Below are positions 55,740 to 64,000 of a DNA stretch of 64,000 bases, one piece after another. How positions within the stretch are numbered: the first letter of the stretch is position 1; every line of letters begins with the position of its first letter. The notes under the pieces are model-generated. The model searched no databases and was not told the DNA's origin. It saw only the letters and a program-made list of their open reading frames with translations. Both the position numbers and the translations under genes were made by a program. This DNA is from Pseudomonas sp. BN417 (lineage in GTDB: Bacteria > Pseudomonadota > Gammaproteobacteria > Pseudomonadales > Pseudomonadaceae): contig NZ_SSOJ01000140.1 in the NCBI RefSeq assembly GCF_029871205.1, positions 83,460 through 147,459 of the forward strand, in the 5' to 3' direction.

Positions 55740-56585
55740 CTAGCCTTTGACGGCGCCGGCAGTCAGCCCGCGCAGGAAGTATTTGCCGGCCAGCACGTAG
55801 ACCAGCAGGGTGGGCAGGCCGGCGATCATCGCGGCGGCCATGTCGACGTTGTATTCCTTGGCCCCGGTGCTGGTGTTCACCAGGTTGTTCAGGGCTACGG
55901 TGATGGGCTGGCTGTCGCCGCTGGCGAACACCACGCCGAAGAGGAAGTCGTTCCAGATCTGGGTGAACTGCCAGATCAGGCAGACCATGATGGTTGGCAC
56001 CGACATGGGCAGCAGGATGCGCCCGAAGATGGTGAAGAACCCCGCTCCGTCCAGCCGCGCCGCGCTCACCAGGGCGTTCGGGATGCTCACGTAGAAGTTG
56101 CGGAAGAACAGCGTGGTGAAGGCCAGGCCGTAGACCACGTGGACCAGCACCAGGCCGCCGGTGGTGTTGGCCAGGCCGAACTGGCCGAGGGTGAAGGACG
56201 CCGGCAACAGCACCACCTGGAACGGCAGGAAGCAGCCGAACAGCAGCAGGCCGAAGAACAGCTGCGAGCCACGGAAGCGCCACATGGACAGCACATAGCC
56301 GTTCAGCGCACCGAGCAGGGTGGAGATGATCACCGCCGGCACGGTGATCTTCACCGAGTTCCAGAAGTAGCCACCGACGCCGGCCCAGGCCTTGGCCCAG
56401 CCCACCAGGGTGAACGCATCCGGGATCGACAGCAGGTTGCCGCTGCGGATGTCGTCCGGGGTCTTGAAGCTGGTCAGCAGCATCACCACCAGCGGCACCA
56501 GGTAGACGGCGCAGGCCAGGATCAGCGTGCTGTAGATGGCCAGGCGGCTGAAGCTGAACACGGGTTTTCCGGCCAGGCTAGTCAT
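55740..56585 (-). CDS. gltG: Glucose ABC importer permease
   Basis: 281-residue MalG-type permease: six hydrophobic segments and the coupling motif VSAARLDGAGFFTIFGRILL. Overlaps the gltF stop by eight bases; gltK follows after 11 bp. Confidence 0.93.
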   Translation of the reverse strand: MTSLAGKPVFSFSRLAIYSTLILACAVYLVPLVVMLLTSFKTPDDIRSGNLLSIPDAFTLVGWAKAWAGVGGYFWNSVKITVPAVIISTLLGALNGYVLSMWRFRGSQLFFGLLLFGCFLPFQVVLLPASFTLGQFGLANTTGGLVLVHVVYGLAFTTLFFRNFYVSIPNALVSAARLDGAGFFTIFGRILLPMSVPTIMVCLIWQFTQIWNDFLFGVVFASGDSQPITVALNNLVNTSTGAKEYNVDMAAAMIAGLPTLLVYVLAGKYFLRGLTAGAVKG

Positions 56586-57486
56586 GGCGCTTGTTCCTCA
56601 ATTCGGAGTACAGGTAGGGCACCAGGATCGCCAGTACCGCACCGAGCATGAGCATCGCGCTGGCGGCGCCGAGGCCCATCTGGCCGCGGGTGAAGGTGTG
56701 GGCGTACATGAACATCGCCGGCAGGTCGGAGGCGTAGCCGGGGCCGCCGGCGGTCATCGCCGCCACCATGTCGAAGCTCTTGATGGCGATGTGGGCAAGG
56801 ATCATCAGCGCGCTGAAGAACACCGGGCGCAGGCTCGGCAGCACGATGCGCAGGTAGATGGCCGGCAGGCTGGCGCCATCCACCTGGGCGGCGCGGATGA
56901 TCGACTGGTCCACCCCGCGCAGGCCGGCGAGGAACAGCGCCATGACGAAGCCCGAGGACTGCCACACGGCGGCGATCACCAGGCAGTAGACGACCCGGTC
57001 CGGGTCCACCAGCCAGTCCAGGCGAAAGCCCTCCCAGCCCCAGTCGCGCAGCAGCTTGTCCAGGCCCAGCCCCGGGTTGAGCAACCACTTCCAGGCAGTG
57101 CCGGTGACGATCATCGACAGGGCCATGGGGTAGAGGTAGACGGTGCGGATGAAGCCCTCGCGGCGAATGCGCTGGTCCAGCAGCACCGCGAGGAACACCC
57201 CGAGCACCAGGCTGATGGCGATGAACAGCCCGCCGTAGACCAGCAGGTTGTGGCTGGCCACCCACCAGCGGTCGTTGTCCAGCAGGCGCTGGTACTGCTG
57301 CAGCCCCACCCACTTGTAGCTGGGCATGAAGCGCGAGTTGGTAAAGGACAGCAGGAAGGTCCAGAGGATGTAGCCGTAGAAACCGACCAGCACGATGAGC
57401 ACACTGGGCGCCAGCACCACCTTGGGTAGCCAGCGTTGCAGCGCGTCCAGCGGTGAGGCTTTGGCGAAGACTGCGGTTGAAGACAT
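56578..57486 (-). CDS. gltF: Glucose ABC importer permease
   Basis: 302-residue MalF-type permease: EAA-loop IRAAQVDGASLPAIYLRIVL and GPGYASDLPAMFMYAHTF. Works with GltG and GltK. A 131-bp gap with a hairpin separates it from gltB. Confidence 0.93.
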   Translation of the reverse strand: MSSTAVFAKASPLDALQRWLPKVVLAPSVLIVLVGFYGYILWTFLLSFTNSRFMPSYKWVGLQQYQRLLDNDRWWVASHNLLVYGGLFIAISLVLGVFLAVLLDQRIRREGFIRTVYLYPMALSMIVTGTAWKWLLNPGLGLDKLLRDWGWEGFRLDWLVDPDRVVYCLVIAAVWQSSGFVMALFLAGLRGVDQSIIRAAQVDGASLPAIYLRIVLPSLRPVFFSALMILAHIAIKSFDMVAAMTAGGPGYASDLPAMFMYAHTFTRGQMGLGAASAMLMLGAVLAILVPYLYSELRNKRHD

Positions 57487-57547
57487 GTATGACTCCTCGC
57501 AACGAAAGAGCTAAGGCACGGAAATCGAGGCGCGACAGATCCCGAGA

Positions 57548-57567
57548 TGCACGCCTGGGGGCATGCA
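57548..57567 (-). terminator. Hairpin between gltB and gltF
   Basis: TGCATGCC-CCCA-GGCGTGCA on the minus strand, with one G-T pair and no T-run. May stabilise gltB mRNA or partially end transcription. Confidence 0.4.
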
Positions 57568-57617
57568 CCGCTAGGAAAAGTCGGGGATTGGGGCCGCCGC
57601 TCAGACGACCCGACCGC

Positions 57618-58871
57618 TTACTGCACCGCTTCTATCGCGGCGGCCAGTTGCTGCGCGGCCTTCTTCGGGTCGGCGGCGGGGTCGTTGAAGAAGTTGGTCA
57701 CCACGTCGAACACCGCACCCTGCACGTAGCTGGAAGCGGCCATGCCGTGGGCCAGGCTGGGCTGCAGGCCATCGCCGGCCGCGGCCTCCTTGAAGTCCTT
57801 CATGGACTGCTGGGCGCAGGCATCGAAGCTGCTCATGTCCTGGTCCAGGCGGACCGGGATGGAGCCCTTGTTCCGGTTGAAGAACTGCTGGAACTGCGGT
57901 TCGAGGATGGTGCGCGCCAGGTCGTTTTGCGCCTTGATGTTCGCCTCATCGCTGAGCTTGAACATGGCCAGGGAATCGATGTTGTAGGCGAAGCTGCCCT
58001 GGGTGCCGGGGAATGGCAGGCACTGGTAGTCCGCGCCCGCCATCAGGCCTGCGGCGCTCCACTCGCTCTTGGCCCAGTCGCCCATGATCTGCATGCCAGC
58101 CTTGCCGCTGATGACCAGGCCGGTGGCGCTGTTCCAGTCGCGGCCGGCGGCGTCGGGGTCGACGTAGCCGCGCAACTTTTTCAGGGCGGCGAAGACCTCG
58201 ACCATCTTGTCGCTGGTGAGGGTGGCCTTGTCCTGCTCGACGAAGGCCTTGTGGTAGCCCTGGGGCCCGAGGATGCTGATCACCAGGTCCTCGAACACGG
58301 TGCCGTCCTGCCAGGGCTGGCCGCCGTGGGCGAGCGGAATGAAGCCGGCCGCCTTGAGCTTGTCGGCGGCGGCGAAGAATTCGTCGAGGGTGGTCGGCGG
58401 CGTGGCGCCGGCTTTCTGGAACACCTGCGGGTTGATCCACAGCCAGTTGACCCGGTGCACGTTGACCGGCACGGCCACGTAGTGACCGTCGTACTTCATG
58501 ATGTCCGCCACCTGCCGGGGCAGCAGCGAGTCCCACTTGCCCTCAGCGGAGACCTCGTCCAGTTCGGCGAGCAGGCCCAGCTCGCCCCACTCCTGGATAT
58601 CCGGCCCCTTGATCTGCGCGGCCGAGGGCGGGTTGCCGGACACGGCGCGAGTCTTCAGCACGGTCATGGCAGCCTCGCCACCACCACCGGCGACAGCGAA
58701 GTCCTTCCAGCTGTGGCCTTTTTCTTCGACGAGTTTCTGCAGGGTATCGGCGGCGCGCTTCTCGCCACCGGAAGTCCACCAGTGCAGGACCTCCACTTCG
58801 CCGGCGAGGGCGGACAAGGGAAACAGCGAGGCGAGGGATACGACAGCGGCCAGGCGGGAAATGGCATTCAT
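57618..58871 (-). CDS. gltB: Periplasmic glucose-binding protein
   Basis: 417-residue family-1 sugar-binding protein. Signal peptide ends SALA; the mature part has [40 protein letters not shown] and [20 protein letters not shown]. First gene of the gltBFGK operon. The leader contains AAAAACAAAAAGG in the mRNA. Divergence from gtrS is not applicable: both run on the minus strand, with gtrS upstream. Confidence 0.94.
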   Translation of the reverse strand: MNAISRLAAVVSLASLFPLSALAGEVEVLHWWTSGGEKRAADTLQKLVEEKGHSWKDFAVAGGGGEAAMTVLKTRAVSGNPPSAAQIKGPDIQEWGELGLLAELDEVSAEGKWDSLLPRQVADIMKYDGHYVAVPVNVHRVNWLWINPQVFQKAGATPPTTLDEFFAAADKLKAAGFIPLAHGGQPWQDGTVFEDLVISILGPQGYHKAFVEQDKATLTSDKMVEVFAALKKLRGYVDPDAAGRDWNSATGLVISGKAGMQIMGDWAKSEWSAAGLMAGADYQCLPFPGTQGSFAYNIDSLAMFKLSDEANIKAQNDLARTILEPQFQQFFNRNKGSIPVRLDQDMSSFDACAQQSMKDFKEAAAGDGLQPSLAHGMAASSYVQGAVFDVVTNFFNDPAADPKKAAQQLAAAIEAVQ

Positions 58872-58883
58872 GGATGGGACACC

Positions 58884-58891
58884 TTTTTGTT
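58884..58891 (-). promoter_or_regulatory. Hfq/Crc-type CA motif before gltB
   Basis: The mRNA contains an AAnAAnAA match (AACAAAAA) 13 bases before gltB. Confidence 0.45.
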
Positions 58892-59016
58892 TTTATGGCT
58901 GTGCAAGTCGGTGCTTGCGCTTGCCTGCAGTCTAACCACGGCGCTCAAGCCCGCGGGTAACAAAGGGATAGCGGATGGTCACGGGGTGGTTACAAAACTC
59001 CGCGCCCGGGAAAACA

Positions 59017-59062
59017 CCCTCTCCCCATCCCTCTCCCTTCAGGGAGAGGGATGGGGAGAGGG
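59017..59062 (-). terminator. Perfect 22-bp hairpin after gtrS
   Basis: CCCTCTCCCCATCCCTCTCC pairs perfectly with the other arm across a two-base loop. On the minus strand it is followed by TGTTTTC, just after the gtrS stop, so it probably ends the edd-glk-gltR-gtrS transcript. Confidence 0.7.
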
Positions 59063-59069
59063 CAGCGAG

Positions 59070-60509
59070 CTACCCCGCCTGCCGCGGCAACCATAAGGTC
59101 ACCCGCAACCCACCCTCACGCAGGTTCCTCAGGCTCAATTCCCCACCATGGCTGTGCGCCAGATTGCGCGCGATGCCCAGGCCCAGGCCGTAACCCTGCT
59201 GGTGTCCGGCCAGGCGGAAGTGCGGCTCGAACACCTGCTCCAGCCGCTGTTCGGGCACGCCGGGACCTTCGTCATCCACATGCAGGACGAAGGCGTCGCT
59301 GCTGTCTTCGATCTGCAGGTGCGCGCGTTCGCCGTACTTCAGCGCGTTGTCCACCAGGTTGCCGATGCAGCGGCGCAGGGCCAGCGGCTTGCCGGGGTAG
59401 CAGGAAAGCGCCTCACCCTCCAGGGTCACCTGGCCGGTACCGAGGTAGGGCTCCACCAGGCCGTGCAGCAGGTGGTTGAGGTCCACCTGTTCGATGTTCT
59501 CGTGGATGTCGGTGTCCTTCACGCACTGCAAGGCGCCCTTGACCAGCAGCTCCAACTCGTCCAGGTCTCGACTGAACTTGGTCTGCAGCACTTCGTCATC
59601 CAGCAGTTCCACTCGCAGGCGCAGGCGGGTGATGGGCGTGCGCAGGTCATGGGAGATGGCGCTGAACAACTGGCTGCGTTCGCTGAGGTAGCGGCTGATG
59701 CGCTCACGCATGCTGTTGAAGGCGCGGCTCACCTCCACCACTTCGCTGCCGCCGGCTTCAGGCAGCGGCTCCACCTCGGCACCCAGGGACATCTCCCGCG
59801 CCGCCGTGGCCAGGCGCTTCAGCGGCCGGCTCTGCCAGTGCACCAGCAAGCCGATGAACAACAGCAGGAAGCTGCTGGTCAGGACGATGAACCACAGCTG
59901 TTGGGCAGGCAGGCCCTGGTCTTCCAGGCTGGCATAGGGCTCCGGCATCAGCGAGGCGAGGTAGAGCCATTCGCTGGGACCGATCTGGATCTGCGTCACC
60001 AGCACCGGGGGATTCACCGGCTCCAGGGTCAGGGCGTAATGGGCCCAGGAGCGCGGCAGCTCGTCGAGCTTCAGGCCACTGTTGAAGATGCGCAGTTCGT
60101 CCGGGCTGACGAAGTGCAGGGACAGGTCCACCCGCTTGCCCAGGCGCTCGCGCAGCACCGCATCCACCTCGTCCAGCACCGCGCGCTTGCGCGGCGTTTC
60201 CGGTAACACCCGCATGTCCAGCGGCTTGTCATTGAGGGAGACGAAGAATCGCGTGCCGCCCATGCTGCGCAGCTGATCCAGCACCATCGGGCGGTAGCCG
60301 AGCGGCAGCGAGCGGATGTAACTGACGCTCGCAGCCATGGATTGGGCCAGGCTGCGGGCGCTGGTCAGCAGGCCTTCCATCTGGCTCGCGCGCAGTTGCG
60401 ACAGCCAGATGACGCTGGACAGCGCCTGGGCCAGCAGCACCACCAACAGGGTGAGAAAGAGCATGCGCCCGAGCAGCGAGCGCGGCATCAGCCGCAGGCG
60501 GCTAGGCAT
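59070..60509 (-). CDS. gtrS: Sensor histidine kinase of the glucose system
   Basis: 479 residues: transmembrane segment about 16-36, periplasmic domain to about 204, second segment about 205-223, HAMP, phospho-acceptor His287 in SAISHDLRTPITRLRLR and ATPase motifs NLVDNALKYGE, DEGPGVPEQ, GYGLGLGIA. In Pseudomonas GtrS senses 2-ketogluconate and 6-phosphogluconate and phosphorylates GltR. Start 60509 overlaps gltR by eight bases. Confidence 0.92.
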   Translation of the reverse strand: MPSRLRLMPRSLLGRMLFLTLLVVLLAQALSSVIWLSQLRASQMEGLLTSARSLAQSMAASVSYIRSLPLGYRPMVLDQLRSMGGTRFFVSLNDKPLDMRVLPETPRKRAVLDEVDAVLRERLGKRVDLSLHFVSPDELRIFNSGLKLDELPRSWAHYALTLEPVNPPVLVTQIQIGPSEWLYLASLMPEPYASLEDQGLPAQQLWFIVLTSSFLLLFIGLLVHWQSRPLKRLATAAREMSLGAEVEPLPEAGGSEVVEVSRAFNSMRERISRYLSERSQLFSAISHDLRTPITRLRLRVELLDDEVLQTKFSRDLDELELLVKGALQCVKDTDIHENIEQVDLNHLLHGLVEPYLGTGQVTLEGEALSCYPGKPLALRRCIGNLVDNALKYGERAHLQIEDSSDAFVLHVDDEGPGVPEQRLEQVFEPHFRLAGHQQGYGLGLGIARNLAHSHGGELSLRNLREGGLRVTLWLPRQAG

Positions 60510-61233
60510 GGCTGTGCGGCGTGACCTGGGCCGCCAGCAGGTAGCCCGCACCGCGCACGGTGCGGATCAACCGCGGCGCCTTGCCGGTGTCGCGCAGGCG
60601 TTGACGCAGGCGGCTCACGGCCATGTCGACGATGCGCTCCAGCGGCATTACCTCGCGGCCGCGGGTGGCGTTGGCGATGGTGTCGCGGTCGAGGATCTGC
60701 TGCGGGTGGTCGAGGAAGAGTTTCAGCAGGGCGAAGTCGGCGCCGGAAAGGATCACCTCTTCGCCGTCGAGGTGGAACAGACGGTGGCTGATCATGTCCA
60801 GGCGCCAATCGTCGAAGGCCAGCACCTCCACCACGGCGCGCTCCTGGCCGAAGCCGACGCGGCGCAGCAGGGCCTTGATCCGCGCCAGCAGTTCGCGGGG
60901 GCTGAAGGGCTTGCCCAGGTAGTCGTCGGCGCCCAGCTCGAGGCCGATCACCCGGTCCGCTTCGTCTGAGCTGGCGGTGAGCATGATGATGGGCACCTGG
61001 GCCAGGCGCTGGTGGGCGCGCACCCAGCGGCACAGGCTGAAGCCGTCTTCGTCTGGCAGCATCACATCGAGTATCACCAGGTCCGCCGCCTCTTCACCCA
61101 AGGCGCGGCGAAAGCCCTGGCCATCGGCGACGCTGCGCACCTGGAAGCCGGCGCGGCTCAGGTAGGTTTCGAGCAGTTCGCGAATTTCCTGGTCGTCATC
61201 CACCAGGAGAATGGATCTTCCGGATTGGCTCAC
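60502..61233 (-). CDS. gltR: Response regulator of the glucose system
   Basis: 243-residue OmpR-type regulator: receiver with Asp56 ([13 protein letters not shown]), [29 protein letters not shown] and a winged-helix C-terminus ending [12 protein letters not shown]. Controls glucose uptake genes. Start is GTG with AAGGACGG upstream; AACAACAA lies directly before. Confidence 0.93.
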   Translation of the reverse strand: MSQSGRSILLVDDDQEIRELLETYLSRAGFQVRSVADGQGFRRALGEEAADLVILDVMLPDEDGFSLCRWVRAHQRLAQVPIIMLTASSDEADRVIGLELGADDYLGKPFSPRELLARIKALLRRVGFGQERAVVEVLAFDDWRLDMISHRLFHLDGEEVILSGADFALLKLFLDHPQQILDRDTIANATRGREVMPLERIVDMAVSRLRQRLRDTGKAPRLIRTVRGAGYLLAAQVTPHSHA

Positions 61234-61245
61234 AGTGGCCGTCCT

Positions 61246-61253
61246 TTGTTGTT
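61246..61253 (-). promoter_or_regulatory. Hfq/Crc-type CA motif before gltR
   Basis: The mRNA reads AACAACAAAGGACGG, overlapping the ribosome-binding site. Confidence 0.5.
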
Positions 61254-61278
61254 ATCAAGTCACTCGATGTCGAGCCTT

Positions 61279-61350
61279 GTAGGATGGGTGGAGCGAAGCG
61301 ATACCCATCGCTCCGCATCGATGGGTATCGCGGAGCTCCACCCATCCTAC
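61279..61350. repeat. Family-2 palindromic repeat, copy 3
   Basis: GTAGGATGGGTGGAGCGAAG ... CTCCACCCATCCTAC with inner GATACCCATC/GATGGGTATC. Its right end supplies the glk stop codon (61347-61349). Confidence 0.8.
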
Positions 61351-62299
61351 GGACCGTGCTGTTCCAGGGCCACGCCCGCCCCTTCCAGGCCGGGATATTC
61401 GGCCGTCACCAGCCACACCGGAATGCCCTCGAAGTAGCCGCTCATGCAGCCCTTGCTGGCGAAGGCGCGGGAGAAGCCGCTGTTCTTGAAGAAGGCGGCG
61501 AAGCGCGGCACCACGCCGCCGACTATATACACACCGCCACGGCCGCCAAGGGTCAGCACATTGTTGCCGGCCACCCGGCCGAGCCAGCTGCAGAACAGCT
61601 CCAGCACCTCCTCGGCCAGCGGGTCTCCGGCCAGTGCAGCGGCGCTCACCTCGGCCGGAGAGGCCAGGCGCGGCGCCTGGCCGTCCACGGCGCAGACGGC
61701 GCGATAGAGCTGCAGCAGACCATTGCCGCTGAGCACGTTCTCGGCGCTGACATGGCCGAGTTGGCCGTGCAGCTGCTGCCAGAGGGTCGCCTCGCGCAGA
61801 TTGCCGATGGGCAGGTCGACATGCCCGCCCTCCCCCGGCAAGGCCTTCCAGCGGCCATCATCCAGGGGCAGCAGGGTACCGACGCCAAGTCCCGTGCCCG
61901 GCCCTATCACCACCGCCGGACTACCCGGTTCGGCGATGCCGGGGCAGATCTGCAGGCGCTCATGGTCCTTCAGGCGGGTCATCCCCAGGGCCATGGCGGT
62001 GAAGTCGTTGACCAGCAACAGCTCGTCCACCTTGAGGGTGCGGCAGAAGGACGAGCGGCTGAGGCGCCAGTGGTTGTTGGTGAAGCGGAAATGCTCGCCG
62101 CTCACGGGCCCGGCCACCGCCAGGCACGCGGCACTCAGTCTGCCGACGGCAAGGCCGAGACCGGCCAGGTAATGGCTGATGGCCTGTTCCGGCCCGGCGA
62201 AGTCGGCGGTGGCCAGCACCCGCACCGACTCCAGCTTTTCGTCACGCCAGAGGGCGAAACGCGCATTGGTGCCCCCGATATCTCCGACCAGCGCCAGCT

Positions 62300-62303
<4 letters not shown>
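61347..62303 (-). CDS. glk: Glucokinase
   Basis: 318 residues: ATP site [43 protein letters not shown] and [13 protein letters not shown]. Phosphorylates glucose to glucose-6-phosphate. ATG overlaps the edd stop by four bases. The last codons and the stop lie inside a family-2 repeat. Confidence 0.94.

Positions 62304-64000
<1,697 letters not shown>

Noticed and set aside
56582..57568. 328-residue minus-strand frame over gltF
   Set aside because: Alternative reading frame of gltF; the MalF-type motifs are in the other frame.

Overview
The window is a GC-rich stretch of a Pseudomonas-type chromosome. This rests on gene content rather than a database match: a complete qhpADCB amine dehydrogenase operon, antABC with an AntR-like regulator, catR/catBCA, the full iacHABICDEFG indole-3-acetate cluster, OprD-family porins, the Entner-Doudoroff and glucose-uptake locus (edd-glk-gltR-gtrS, gltBFGK, hexR/zwf-pgl-eda), and several families of intergenic palindromic repeats. 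Both ends cut a gene: an acyl-CoA synthetase on the left and edd on the right.

Layout. 1-1.7 kb: acyl-CoA synthetase with a LiuR-like palindrome upstream. 1.9-8.4 kb: quinohemoprotein amine dehydrogenase operon (minus strand) divergent from a phenylacetaldehyde-type dehydrogenase; the gap carries sigma-54-like promoters and clustered repeats. 8.6-13.1 kb: a glycine-zipper protein, an APC permease, a glutamine-synthetase-like ligase and a DUF899 protein. 13.4-24.3 kb: AntR-like regulator, antABC, a branched-chain-type ABC importer and an OprD porin. 24.4-29.0 kb: formamidase-like hydrolase, catBCA and divergent catR. 29.2-31.1 kb: NIPSNAP protein and OprD porin. 31.5-39.0 kb: iacHABICDEFG. 39.7-45.3 kb: a second branched-chain-type importer with a fused permease-ATPase, ending in the MarR regulator iacR. 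45.4-48.0 kb: AroE-like dehydrogenase and a GapN-like aldehyde dehydrogenase. 48.3-64 kb: glucose uptake, phosphorylation and Entner-Doudoroff genes.

How it fits together. Anthranilate (antABC) and indole-3-acetate (iac) both lead to catechol, which catABC take towards the beta-ketoadipate pathway. The amine dehydrogenase plus aldehyde dehydrogenase could feed arylacetic acids into the same region, and two importers and two OprD porins could supply substrates. The right quarter handles glucose. Many genes in both the aromatic and glucose halves carry an A-rich AAnAAnAA motif at or near the start codon, the form recognised by Hfq/Crc in Pseudomonas, which suggests a shared layer of catabolite repression.

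No tRNA, rRNA, CRISPR array, insertion sequence or prophage gene was recognised. Start codons were chosen by eye from ribosome-binding sites and family lengths; operator and promoter calls are pattern matches only.
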